From: Desulfosarcina alkanivorans
Lineage (GTDB): Bacteria > Desulfobacterota > Desulfobacteria > Desulfobacterales > Desulfosarcinaceae
DNA length: 64,000 nucleotides
Direction of reading: 5' to 3'
NCBI RefSeq assembly: GCF_009688945.1
Contig: NZ_AP021874.1
Coordinates: forward strand, 3,596,001-3,660,000
The notes under the pieces: generated by a model
Database searches by the model: none
Told to the model about the DNA's origin: nothing
What the model saw: the letters and a program-made list of their open reading frames with translations, nothing else
In this document: piece after piece, positions 52,556-61,467 of the stretch
Position numbering within the stretch: position 1 is the first letter of the stretch
How the letters are laid out: every line of letters starts with the position of its first letter
Position numbers and translations under genes: made by a program

Positions 52556-54208
52556 ATGCCAACCGATGAACTCATAGAAATTCTGGTCGTGGACGACAGG
52601 CCCGAAAACCTGCTGGCCATCGAAGGGGTCCTCGACCGGCCGGACCTGTCCATTATCACCGCCACGTCAGGCAACGAGGCCCTGGGTCTGGTCCTGGAGC
52701 ACACCTTCGCCCTGATCCTTCTGGATGTCCAGATGCCGGGCATGGACGGTTTCGAGGTGGCGGAACTGATGCGGGGAAGCGAAAAAACCCGCCATATCCC
52801 CATCATCTTCCTCACGGCCATCAGCAAGGAAGAGACCCACGTCTTCACCGGTTATGAAAAAGGCGCGGTGGATTACCTGTTCAAACCGCTGGATCCACTG
52901 ATCCTGAGAAGCAAGGTTAACGTCTTCGTCGAATTGTTCCGGCAGCGCAAGGAACTCCAGCAGAGCAATTCGGAGCTGAGCCAGACCGTCAGGGAGTTGG
53001 AAGCGGTCAACCGGCAGATAAGGGAACAGCAGGAATCGGTCATTGAAGAGGAACGCCTCAAGGTCCTCTTGCAGATGGCCGGTGCCACGGCCCACGAACT
53101 GAACCAGCCGCTGATGGTCCTGATGGGAAACGTTCAATTGATGGAAATGGACGGCGATATTCCCGAGCATCTGGCCGCCCGGGTCGAAAAAATCGTCGAG
53201 GCGGCCAACCGTATCTCCAGCATCGTAAAAAAAATCCAGACCCTTCGCCACGACGAACCCCGGACTTACGCCGGTGGAAAAACCATTCTCAATCTGGACC
53301 AGAAGGTGTCGATCCTCTCCGTCGAGGACAAGGACAGGGATTTCGCCAAGGTCAAACGCATCCTTCAGGATCACCGGCAGTTGAAACTGACCCGGACAAA
53401 GTCCATCGAAGACGCCTTCGAACGGCTGGAAAAGGACCGCTTCGATCTCATTTTTCTGGATTACATGCTCCCCGACGGCACCGGCCTGGATTTCCTCGAG
53501 GCCATCAACAGCAAAGGGGTGGAGACACCGGTGGTGGTCATTACCGGCCAGGGAGACGAACTCATCGCATCCCGGATCATCCAGGCCGGGGCTTACGACT
53601 ACCTGCCCAAGGCCAATGTAAGCGGCAAGGCGCTGCTGCGCATCATCTCCAATGCCCTGGAAAAAGCCGGGTTGAAGCGGGAGATGCGCATGGCCCAGGA
53701 AAAGCTGGCAGAGATGTCCGTTCGCGATGAACTGACCGGCATGTTCAACCGTCGCTATTTCCAGGAAGCGCTGGAACGGGAAATCTCCGGGGCCGAGCGC
53801 TACGGCCACGGACTGGCCCTGTGCATGATCGACCTGGACCATTTCAAACAGGTCAACGACACCCACGGCCATCTTTGCGGAGACCGGGTGCTCCGGGAAT
53901 TCGGGCGGCTGCTGGACAGCAGCATACGCAAATACGATGTCGGTTGCCGTTTTGGCGGCGAGGAGTTTACCGTGATCCTGCCGGACACGACGTTGGAAAA
54001 GGCCGTGTTACTGTGCGAGCGGTTCAGGGAGCGGGTAAAAGCCCATGAATTCACCTACGAGGGGCTGGTTCTTCGCATCACCACCAGCGTCGGCGTCGCC
54101 GCCCGGCCGAACGGCGGTGAGACCACCGGTAAACAGCTGGTGGAACTGGCCGACAAAGCCCTTTACCGGGCCAAAAGCCAGGGCCGGGACCAGGTGGTCG
54201 CCATCTGA
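52556..54208 (+). CDS. REC-HisKA-REC-GGDEF response regulator (diguanylate cyclase)
   Basis: 550 residues. Receiver 1 (~5-125; LILLDVQMPGMDGFE; FKPLDP), coiled coil, and a HisKA-like helix with H180 (GATAHELNQPLMVL) but no HATPase behind it. Receiver 2 (~255-375; LIFLDYMLPDGTGLDF) and an active GGDEF (~395-545; RFGGEEFTV) follow. The inhibitory RxxD site is present five residues before GGEEF (RKYD). It should make c-di-GMP under phosphorelay control, and H180 could serve as a relay acceptor. Start at 52556 chosen as the first Met of the receiver. Likely partner of the hybrid kinase 106 bases upstream. Confidence 0.88.
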   Translation: MPTDELIEILVVDDRPENLLAIEGVLDRPDLSIITATSGNEALGLVLEHTFALILLDVQMPGMDGFEVAELMRGSEKTRHIPIIFLTAISKEETHVFTGYEKGAVDYLFKPLDPLILRSKVNVFVELFRQRKELQQSNSELSQTVRELEAVNRQIREQQESVIEEERLKVLLQMAGATAHELNQPLMVLMGNVQLMEMDGDIPEHLAARVEKIVEAANRISSIVKKIQTLRHDEPRTYAGGKTILNLDQKVSILSVEDKDRDFAKVKRILQDHRQLKLTRTKSIEDAFERLEKDRFDLIFLDYMLPDGTGLDFLEAINSKGVETPVVVITGQGDELIASRIIQAGAYDYLPKANVSGKALLRIISNALEKAGLKREMRMAQEKLAEMSVRDELTGMFNRRYFQEALEREISGAERYGHGLALCMIDLDHFKQVNDTHGHLCGDRVLREFGRLLDSSIRKYDVGCRFGGEEFTVILPDTTLEKAVLLCERFRERVKAHEFTYEGLVLRITTSVGVAARPNGGETTGKQLVELADKALYRAKSQGRDQVVAI

Positions 54209-54298
54209 TCAGAGGGCGTACGCCTGAAAAAAGCAAAATGCCGGCAGATGGCCCGAGCCATGGCATCGGCCCCTGATACACCCAAATGATGACTCGCC

Positions 54299-54338
54299 AA
54301 AAAAATGCCGGGGCTTCCTGTTTCCGAAGACCCGGCAT
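54299..54338 (-). terminator. Intrinsic terminator of the propionyl-CoA synthetase gene
   Basis: Minus strand ATGCCGGG (54338-54331) pairs with CCCGGCAT (54312-54305), followed by a run of seven T. It lies 40 bases past the stop. Confidence 0.8.
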
Positions 54339-54377
54339 CGTTTATTCTATACCTCAGACAGTGGTCCTGCTGCGGGT

Positions 54378-56285
54378 TCAGGCCTTTCTGGCCCCGGCAT
54401 ACCCGATGCCCTTGAGCGCCGCTTCCATCTCTCCGAGGATGGTCGGGTCGTCGATGGTGGCCGGCACGTTGTAATCCTTGTTGTCGGCGATCTTCTGGAT
54501 CGTTCCCCGCAGGATTTTGCCCGAACGCGTCTTGGGCAGCCGTTTGACCACCGTGGCTGTCTTGAAGGCCGCCACCGGGCCGATGCGCTCGCGAACCATC
54601 TGGATGGTTTCTTGGATGATCTCGTCTTCGGCCTTGGTGACCCCGGCCTTGAGGACCACAAAGCCAACCGGCACCTGGCCCTTGAGGCTGTCATCCACGC
54701 CCAGCACCGCGCACTCGGCCACGTCCGGATGGTCGGAGAGGACCTCCTCCATGGCGCCCGTGGAGAGCCGGTGCCCGGCCACGTTAATGATGTCATCCGT
54801 GCGGCTCATCACGAAGGCGTAACCCTCGGCATCGATGAAGCCCGCATCGGCCGTCTTGTAGTAACCGGGAAATTCCTCCAGATAGGATTCCACGTAGCGG
54901 TCGTCGTTCTGCCACAGGGTCGGCAGCGTACCCGGCGGCAGGGGCAGCTTCACGACCAGGGCGCCGATTTCACCCGGGGCGACCTGTTTGTTGTCGGCGT
55001 CCACTGCCTGCAGATTCCAGCCCGGCGCCGGTTTGGTGGGGGATCCCTCTTTGACTGGAAACTCATGCAGACCCAGGCAGTTGGCGCAGATGGCCCAGCC
55101 CGTTTCCGTCTGCCACCAGTGGTCCACCACCGGCACCTTCAAGGCTTCTTCGGCCCAGTGCAGCGTGTTGGGATCGAGACGCTCGCCGGCCAGATACAGG
55201 GCCTTGAAGTTGGACAGGTCATACTGCTTCATCAGTTCGGCATTGGGGTCTTCGCGCTTGATGGCCCTGAAGGCGGTGGGGGCAGTGAACATGGCCCTGA
55301 CCTTGTGGTCGGCGATCACCCGCCAGAAAACCCCGGCATCCGGCGTGCCGACGGGCTTGCCCTCGAAGAGGATCGTGGTGCAGCCCTTGAACAGGGGGCC
55401 ATAGACGATGTAGCTGTGGCCCACCACCCAGCCGACATCCGATGCCGCCCAGTAGACATCACCGGTATCCACGTTGTAGATGTTCTTCATGCTCCATTTC
55501 AGGGCCACCACATGGCCGCCGTTGTCTCGTACCACGCCCTTGGGTTGGCCCGTGGTGCCCGAGGTGTAGAGAATGTAGAGCGGATCCGTGGCTGCCACCG
55601 GTACGCAGTCCGCCGGGGTGGCACCGGCCATGGCAGCCTCCCAGTCCACATCACGGCCGTCGATCATGGGGGCCTTCTCCATGGGGCGCTGAAAGATCAC
55701 GCACGAATCCGGTTTGCTGTCGCTCATATCGATGGCCGCATCCAGAAGGGGCTTGTAGGCGATCACCTTCTTCACTTCGATGCCGCAGGAGGCCGACACG
55801 ATCACCTTGGGCTTGGCATCGTTGATGCGCGTGGCCAGTTCCTTGGCGGCAAACCCGCCGAACACCACCGAGTGAACCGCGCCGATGCGTGCACAGGCCA
55901 GCATGGCAATGGCCGCTTCGGCGATCATGGGCATGTAGATCAGCACCCGGTCGCCCTTTTCCACCCCCTGGGCCTTGAGAACGCCGGCGAAGGCGGCCAC
56001 CTCGTCACGAAGCTCGTTGTAGGTGTACTTCTTGATGGTGTCCGTAACCGGACTGTCATAGATCAGTGCCAGTTGATTCCCCCGTCCCTGATCGATGTGA
56101 TAGTCCAGGGCATTGTAGCAGGTGTTGATTTCGCCGCCGGTGAACCAGCGGTAAAAAGGCTTGTTGCTGTCGTCGAGCACCTTGTCCCAGCGCTTGTACC
56201 AGTGGCAGTCTTCTGCCGCCTTGGCCCAGAATCCGTCCGGATCGTTGATGGACTGTTCAAATGCCGCTTCGTAGGGATTGGTCAT
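54378..56285 (-). CDS. prpE: Propionyl-CoA synthetase (AMP-forming)
   Basis: 635 residues, the length of PrpE rather than acetyl-CoA synthetase (~650). AMP-binding core YILYTSGTTGQPKGVV, VDHWWQTETGW, and the catalytic lysine in KTRSGKILRGTI, which is also the acetylation site. N-terminus MTNPYEAAFEQSINDPDGFWAKAAEDCHWYKRWDKV is PrpE-like (one-letter run trimmed by context). Acetate can be a side substrate. AAAGGAGGCCAC precedes the ATG. Monocistronic between a hairpin terminator and a long upstream gap. Confidence 0.85.
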   Translation of the reverse strand: MTNPYEAAFEQSINDPDGFWAKAAEDCHWYKRWDKVLDDSNKPFYRWFTGGEINTCYNALDYHIDQGRGNQLALIYDSPVTDTIKKYTYNELRDEVAAFAGVLKAQGVEKGDRVLIYMPMIAEAAIAMLACARIGAVHSVVFGGFAAKELATRINDAKPKVIVSASCGIEVKKVIAYKPLLDAAIDMSDSKPDSCVIFQRPMEKAPMIDGRDVDWEAAMAGATPADCVPVAATDPLYILYTSGTTGQPKGVVRDNGGHVVALKWSMKNIYNVDTGDVYWAASDVGWVVGHSYIVYGPLFKGCTTILFEGKPVGTPDAGVFWRVIADHKVRAMFTAPTAFRAIKREDPNAELMKQYDLSNFKALYLAGERLDPNTLHWAEEALKVPVVDHWWQTETGWAICANCLGLHEFPVKEGSPTKPAPGWNLQAVDADNKQVAPGEIGALVVKLPLPPGTLPTLWQNDDRYVESYLEEFPGYYKTADAGFIDAEGYAFVMSRTDDIINVAGHRLSTGAMEEVLSDHPDVAECAVLGVDDSLKGQVPVGFVVLKAGVTKAEDEIIQETIQMVRERIGPVAAFKTATVVKRLPKTRSGKILRGTIQKIADNKDYNVPATIDDPTILGEMEAALKGIGYAGARKA

Positions 56286-56681
56286 GTGGCCTCCTTTTGC
56301 CGTAGGTTAAGAATACAGAAGGGCAACATCGTCGCTTGGTAACTGCTGTATCCAGGCGCCGCGTGTTCCAGGGCGTTTCCGGAAATCGTGGTTTCGGGGG
56401 AAACCGGTTGAAAGCGTCCGGCGGCCGCCTCGGGGGGGAGACAGGCGAGACCGCCAAAAAACAATAGAGAAAAACATTGATTAATGTCAAGAATAAAAGA
56501 TGAATTTCATACAGTATGTGAATGAATGAATTTATTTTGCGTGAGCTCGATTACCCTGCATGCAACGGGCCGCATTTTGGTTGTGTTCTCCCCGAGTTGA
56601 CCCGTGGCAGCTTTTCAGTTATCGTTTCCACCAGTCCGGCAACGGCCTGTGCCCCGACAAACCCACCAGCGAAAGTAATCC
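56286..56681. other. Divergent promoter region
   Basis: 396 bases between divergent genes. An AT-rich stretch at 56450-56530 (ATTGATTAATG..., CATACAGTATG palindrome) is the best promoter and operator candidate. No coding evidence: the 56522 ORF overlaps the sensor kinase in a different frame. Confidence 0.4.
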
Positions 56682-58961
56682 ATGCGGTCACTGAAAGCCA
56701 TCATTCACAAAAGCCTGCTGTCCAAACTCCTGACCAGCGTCGGCTTGATTCTGCTGCTGTCCCTCGCCGTCTGGGGGTTCTTCAATTTCAGATACATGCA
56801 GCAGAAAATGGTGGCCAACATCACCGCCGGCACCCAGCGGCTGAGCAGCACCATCCGCCAGGGCACCCATTATGCCATGATGCTCAACTCCAGGGACGAC
56901 ATCAGGCAGATCATCACCAACATCGCCAAGCAGCACGATATCGTCACGATTCGCATCTACAACAAGCAGGGGGAGATCAAGTTCTCCAATCGGGACGACG
57001 AAATTGACACGGTCACCAACATCAAGGACGAGGCCTGCTACATCTGCCACCGCAGCGACCCGCCGGTGGCCCAGGTGGCCCAGGCCGAAACGGTCCGCAC
57101 CTTTCGGTCCGAGAACGGCTACCGGCTCATGGGGGTCATCAGTCCGGTATACAACGAACCGGGCTGTTCGACCGACGCCTGCCACGTTCACCCGCCGGAC
57201 AAAAAGGTACTGGGCGCCATCGACCTGGTGGTATCGCTGGAAGAAGCGGACCGCGAACTGGCCCGTTACGAAAGAAACCTGGCCGCCCTGGCCGTTTTCA
57301 TTTTTCTGGCCACATCGGCCATGATCTTCCTGTTTATTTATCGTTTCGTGAAATATCCCATCAAGAAACTGATCGACGGGACCCGGCGAATTGAAAAGGG
57401 CGATTACGCGGCGCCGGTGGAAGTCGACCAGGCCGATGAGATGGGGCAGCTGGCCAAGGCCATTCGGCAGATGGGCAGGGCCATCAACGGCAAGCAGAGC
57501 GAACTCAACAAACAGCGCGACCAGTTCCAGAACCTGTTCGAAATGGTGCCCTGCGTGATCACCGTCCAGGATCGGGACTACCGCCTCATCGGCTACAATC
57601 GGGAGTTTGCCGACAAGTTCGCCCCCAAGCCCGGCGACTACTGCTATCGCGCCTACAAGGGACGAACGGAAAAATGCGTGGACTGCCCGGTGGAGGCCAC
57701 CTTTGCGGACGGCCAGTCCCACTACAGCGAAGAAACCGGTGTGGACAAGGACGGCAGCGTCAAGCACTGGATCGTTCGCACCACGCCCATCCGGGACGAG
57801 TCCGGCGAAATTGTGGCCGCCATGGAGATGAACCTGGACATTTCCGAGCGCAAGCAATTGGAAGAAAAACTGGAGCTGTCCGAAAAGAAATACCACGCCA
57901 TTTTCAACAACATCCCCAACCCGGTGTTCGTTCTGGAGATCCGAAGCCTGCAGATTCTGGACTGCAACAAGAGCGTCCGGGCCGTGTACGGCATCGAACG
58001 GGAAAGCCTGATCGGCACCTGTTTCCTGGATCTTTTCGAACCCGACGAGCGCGAAACCATCGCTTTTCGAATGGCCACCACGGCGGTGTTGAACCAGGTC
58101 CGCCATGTGGGCAGCGATGACCGGCAGCTTTATGTGGATATCCGCATCTCCCCGTCTGAATACACCGGCCACCGGGTGCTGCTGGTGACCATCAGCGATG
58201 TCACCAAGCGGCTGGAGGCGGAACAGCAGCTGATCCAGGCCAGCAAGATGGCCACCCTCGGCGAAATGGCCACCGGTGTCGCCCACGAATTGAACCAGCC
58301 CCTGTCGGTCATCAAGACCGCCAGCAGTTTCTTCATGCGCAAACTGAAGAAAAAGGAACCCATCCGCGATGAGATTCTGATGACCATGTCCGAGGAAATC
58401 GACAGTCACGTGGAGCGGGCCACCAAGATCATTAACCACATGCGCCAGTTCGGCAGAAAGTCCGATCCCAATCTGGAACCGGTTTTCCTCAACGAGGTGC
58501 TGGAACGGGCCTTCGAAATCTTCAGCCAGCAGCTCAAAGTGCGCGGCATCGAGGTCCAATGGCAGACGGATCCCGACCTGCCGCCGGTCATGGGCAATCC
58601 CAGCCGGCTTGAACAGGTGATCATCAATCTGCTGATCAATGCGCGCGACGCCATCGAGGAACGATCGGACCGGACGGCGGACGGCGCGCCCCCCCGGACC
58701 ATCACCCTGGTTACGGCACGCAACACCCGGACGGTCACCTTGTCGGTGGGTGACACGGGCGCCGGTGTCCCGGCACCGATCAGGAGCAAAATTTTCGAGC
58801 CTTTTTTCACCACCAAGAAAGTGGGCAAAGGAACCGGACTGGGGCTGTCCATCAGCTACAGCATCGTCAAGGAGTGCGGCGGCAAAATCGATGTCACCGA
58901 AAACCCGGGGGGCGGCGCCTGCTTCAATCTGCAGTTTCCCATCGTGAAAGCGACGTCATGA
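56682..58961 (+). CDS. Sensor histidine kinase with periplasmic c-type heme domain
   Basis: 759 residues. TM1 ~14-34; periplasmic domain ~35-200 with a CxxCH heme c motif, C119-YI-C122-H123, and a second, Cx4CH-like C162-H168. TM2 is ~210-232, then HAMP. PAS 1 (~285-395) carries cysteines (CYRAYKGRTEKCVDCP), and PAS 2 is ~405-510. The HisKA H-box is GVAHELNQPLSVI and the HATPase has NLLINARDAIEER, DTGAGVP and GKGTGLGLS. It is likely to sense redox potential or a gas through covalent heme. Coupled by an ATGA overlap to the next gene. Confidence 0.88.
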   Translation: MRSLKAIIHKSLLSKLLTSVGLILLLSLAVWGFFNFRYMQQKMVANITAGTQRLSSTIRQGTHYAMMLNSRDDIRQIITNIAKQHDIVTIRIYNKQGEIKFSNRDDEIDTVTNIKDEACYICHRSDPPVAQVAQAETVRTFRSENGYRLMGVISPVYNEPGCSTDACHVHPPDKKVLGAIDLVVSLEEADRELARYERNLAALAVFIFLATSAMIFLFIYRFVKYPIKKLIDGTRRIEKGDYAAPVEVDQADEMGQLAKAIRQMGRAINGKQSELNKQRDQFQNLFEMVPCVITVQDRDYRLIGYNREFADKFAPKPGDYCYRAYKGRTEKCVDCPVEATFADGQSHYSEETGVDKDGSVKHWIVRTTPIRDESGEIVAAMEMNLDISERKQLEEKLELSEKKYHAIFNNIPNPVFVLEIRSLQILDCNKSVRAVYGIERESLIGTCFLDLFEPDERETIAFRMATTAVLNQVRHVGSDDRQLYVDIRISPSEYTGHRVLLVTISDVTKRLEAEQQLIQASKMATLGEMATGVAHELNQPLSVIKTASSFFMRKLKKKEPIRDEILMTMSEEIDSHVERATKIINHMRQFGRKSDPNLEPVFLNEVLERAFEIFSQQLKVRGIEVQWQTDPDLPPVMGNPSRLEQVIINLLINARDAIEERSDRTADGAPPRTITLVTARNTRTVTLSVGDTGAGVPAPIRSKIFEPFFTTKKVGKGTGLGLSISYSIVKECGGKIDVTENPGGGACFNLQFPIVKATS

Positions 58962-60094
58962 CCGACGACATCCTCCTGGTCGACGACGAGGCGGGCATCC
59001 GCAAGGTCCTGGGTATTTCCCTGGCCGATCTGGGGTACACCGTTCATGGGGCCGAAAATGCGGCGGCCGCATTGACGATCATCGAAACGGTCCGGCCGGC
59101 CATCATCCTCACCGACATCAAGATGCCGGGCATGAATGGCATCGAACTGCTCAAGGCCGTCAAGGACCGATATCCGGACACCGAAGTCATCATGCTGACC
59201 GGCCACGGCGACATGGATCTGGCCATCGAGAGCCTCAAATTCCAGGCCACGGATTTCATCACCAAACCCATCTCCGAAGTGGCGCTGACCGTCGCCCTGC
59301 AACGCGCCGGGGAACGCATCGACATGCGCCGGCAGCTAAACGCCTACACGCAGAATCTGGAGCACCTGGTGGAAGAAAAATCCCGCCAGCTTATCGAGGC
59401 CGAACGCCTGGCCGCGGTGGGGGAGACGGTGGCGGGGCTCTCCCACACCATTAAGAATATCGCCGGTGGACTGGACGGCGGGATGTTTGTCCTGGAAAAA
59501 GGCATCGAACTGGAAGACACCGCCTATCTGCAGCAGGGATGGAAACTCGTGCGGGGAAATGTGGACCGGATCAAGACCCTGTCCCTTGATCTGTTGAATT
59601 TTGCTAAAACCGACCGTATGGCGTACCGGCCGGTTGACCCCGGCCAGCCCGCCCGTGAAGTCTTCGATCTGATGCGGTCCCGGGCTGAAGCGCACGGGAT
59701 GGATTTCGTTCTCGAGGTGGAGACCGGACTGGCGCCGATTCAAATGGATCCCGCGGGCATCCATCAGTGTCTGTTGAACCTGGTCACCAATGCCATCGAC
59801 GCCGTGCTGGATACAGAACCGGCTGACGGGGAACAGCGCATCACCGTGTCGGTGAGTGCAGCGGAAAGCGGGGGAGTCCGTTACCGGGTGGCGGATACAT
59901 GCTGCGGAATGGATGAACCAACGAAAGCGCGGCTGTTCCAGCGATTTTTCACAACGAAAGGCGAACGGGGTACGGGCATCGGCCTCATGCTCACCCGGAC
60001 CATCGTCCACCGCCACAAGGGGACCATCGATGTCGACTCGCAGCCCGGCAAGGGGTCCTGTTTTACCATCAACCTGCCGGACCGGCCCCGCTGA
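58958..60094 (+). CDS. Receiver-linked histidine kinase
   Basis: 378 residues: an N-terminal receiver (~1-120; ILLVDDEAG, IILTDIKMPGMNG, FITKPIS), a coiled coil, and a kinase core with H163 in an unusual H-box (GLSHTIKNIAGGL) and a full HATPase (NLVTNAIDAV, DTCCGM, GTGIGLML). The overlap with the heme sensor (ATGA) shows they work as a pair. The receiver may be phosphorylated by the sensor and pass the signal to a further regulator. No output DNA-binding domain. Start at 58958 decided by the overlap. Confidence 0.87.
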   Translation: MTDDILLVDDEAGIRKVLGISLADLGYTVHGAENAAAALTIIETVRPAIILTDIKMPGMNGIELLKAVKDRYPDTEVIMLTGHGDMDLAIESLKFQATDFITKPISEVALTVALQRAGERIDMRRQLNAYTQNLEHLVEEKSRQLIEAERLAAVGETVAGLSHTIKNIAGGLDGGMFVLEKGIELEDTAYLQQGWKLVRGNVDRIKTLSLDLLNFAKTDRMAYRPVDPGQPAREVFDLMRSRAEAHGMDFVLEVETGLAPIQMDPAGIHQCLLNLVTNAIDAVLDTEPADGEQRITVSVSAAESGGVRYRVADTCCGMDEPTKARLFQRFFTTKGERGTGIGLMLTRTIVHRHKGTIDVDSQPGKGSCFTINLPDRPR

Positions 60095-60171
60095 TGGATG
60101 GATATGGGGGGAGGTACTGCCGTGGTGGCGGTGCAGGGAAAGCGGGTATCGCCATCCTGACCTGCTATGCA

Positions 60172-60606
60172 TCAATTTTCCGTGCCGGTCATCATGTTTT
60201 CCTGATCGATCAAAGCCTGAATCGTCATCTGATCGTATACCGAATTCACGGCAAGCTGGGCCTGATCCCATAACCCCATGAATACGCAATTGCCCAGAAA
60301 AGGACAGTTTCCCTTGGATGCACAGGACATGCACACCTCCGCCTTTTCCACTTTGTCCAGGGCCCGGAAGATGTCACCCACGCGAATCTGTTCCGGTGGA
60401 TCGACCAGCGTGTAGCCGCCGAAAAAACCCCGCTTGGAAGCCACCACACCCGCCCGCTTCATCTGCCCCATGATCACCTCCAGAAAACGCAGCGGAATGG
60501 CCTGCGCCTCTGCGATGATGGATGTCTTCACCGGTTCCTCCCCCTGCTGTTTGGCCAGTTCGAAAATGGCGCGCAGGGCATATTGTTTTTTTTGGGTTAT
60601 CAGCAT
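60172..60606 (-). CDS. Rrf2-family transcriptional regulator
   Basis: 144 residues. Winged helix LITQKKQYALRAIFELAKQQG...AIPLRFLEVIMGQMKRAGVVASKRGFFGGYTL is typical of Rrf2/IscR/NsrR. A cysteine set CMSCASKGNCPFLGNC (spacing x2, x5, x5) should hold an Fe-S cluster. Start at 60606 is the family's usual N-terminus; the ORF extension to 60669 lacks it. Divergent from a paralogue with the same cysteine spacing. Confidence 0.88.
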   Translation of the reverse strand: MLITQKKQYALRAIFELAKQQGEEPVKTSIIAEAQAIPLRFLEVIMGQMKRAGVVASKRGFFGGYTLVDPPEQIRVGDIFRALDKVEKAEVCMSCASKGNCPFLGNCVFMGLWDQAQLAVNSVYDQMTIQALIDQENMMTGTEN

Positions 60607-60877
60607 GGTTGATTCTGTTCCTGATTCGTTGGCCGTCCCTCGCATGGGGCCGGCGATGGATGCGGGCATCGCCCGTGTAAAATGATGGTTTTTTAGGTTT
60701 CTGAGACGGCGGCAAATATAATCACTTTGCCAAAAATTGCAATGCTTGAATGCGACTTTTTTGGGTATTTACCCCATTTAACAGGTGAAACCTGCCAGCG
60801 CGATCCCACCCACGATGATTTTTAAACCATTGTAATCATGTACTAAAAACTATTTTTGAAAAAAAATGAAAAAATAA

Positions 60878-60907
60878 TTGACATTCAAGGCCAATCCCGA
60901 CTATTAA
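60878..60907 (+). promoter_or_regulatory. Promoter of the rrf2-hmc unit
   Basis: TTGACA (60878-60883), 18-base spacer, TATTAA (60902-60907). The palindrome CCGACT-ATTAA-AGTCGG (60897-60913) covers the -10. Confidence 0.55.
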
Positions 60908-60939
60908 AGTCGGAATACTACTTGATTTATTAAGTCAAG
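60897..60939 (+). promoter_or_regulatory. Rrf2-type operator candidates
   Basis: Two dyads: CCGACTATTAAAGTCGG (60897-60913, arms perfect) and ACTTGATTTATTAAGT (60920-60935; CTTGA...TCAAG to 60939). Position on the -10 and transcription start is right for repression by one of the adjacent Rrf2 proteins. Confidence 0.45.
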
Positions 60940-60974
60940 AAATATGCTGACAATAATAGTCAGGAAAGACCTGA

Positions 60975-61415
60975 ATGCTGGCCCCCACCAAAAAAAACCA
61001 GTACGCCCTGCGCGCCATTTTCGAACTGGCCAAACACATGAACCAGGGACCGGTGAAAATTTCAGACATTGCCGCGGCCCAGTCCATTCCCCTTCGATTC
61101 CTGGAAGTCATCCTCAATCAACTCAAGGCCAGTGGCATCGTCGATTCCAAACGCGGCTTTACCGGCGGTTATTTTCTGGTCAAGCCGCCCGGACAGGTAT
61201 CGGTGGGAGATGTACTGCGGTTTCTTGACCGGGAGCCGTCGCCCACCGACTGTATTGCCTGTGTGTCCAAGACCAGCTGCCCGTTCGATGGCCGCTGTGC
61301 CTTTTCATCCCTGTGGATCCGGGTGAAGCAGGCGGCCTTCAGCATATATGATCGAACTTCTTTTCAGGACCTGATCGACCGGGAACGGGATACCGGGCGG
61401 CAGGGTGAACCATGA
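60975..61415 (+). CDS. Rrf2-family regulator upstream of hmcA
   Basis: 146 residues. KKNQYALRAIFELAKHMNQGPVKISDIAAAQSIPLRFLEVILNQLK is the helix-turn-helix, and the GFTGGYFLVKPP wing follows. Cysteines CIACVSKTSCPFDGRC (x2, x5, x5) match the neighbour, so it is a paralogue. AGGAAAGACCTGA precedes the ATG. The family was named from the Desulfovibrio hmc operon, where rrf2 lies at the other end. Here it is directly upstream of hmcA (53 bases) and probably controls it. Confidence 0.9.
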   Translation: MLAPTKKNQYALRAIFELAKHMNQGPVKISDIAAAQSIPLRFLEVILNQLKASGIVDSKRGFTGGYFLVKPPGQVSVGDVLRFLDREPSPTDCIACVSKTSCPFDGRCAFSSLWIRVKQAAFSIYDRTSFQDLIDRERDTGRQGEP

Positions 61416-61467
61416 GGGCGGACGTCCCGTCCGAATCGGCAAACTGCATACCCTAAGGATGTCAACG

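Larger units (their letters stand above)
60607..60974. promoter_or_regulatory. Divergent rrf2-rrf2 control region
   Basis: 368 bases, strongly AT-rich between 60720 and 60960. It holds a promoter and two palindromes facing the right-hand gene (60878-60939), and no ORF with a ribosome site. Sites for the left-hand gene were not resolved. Confidence 0.6.
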
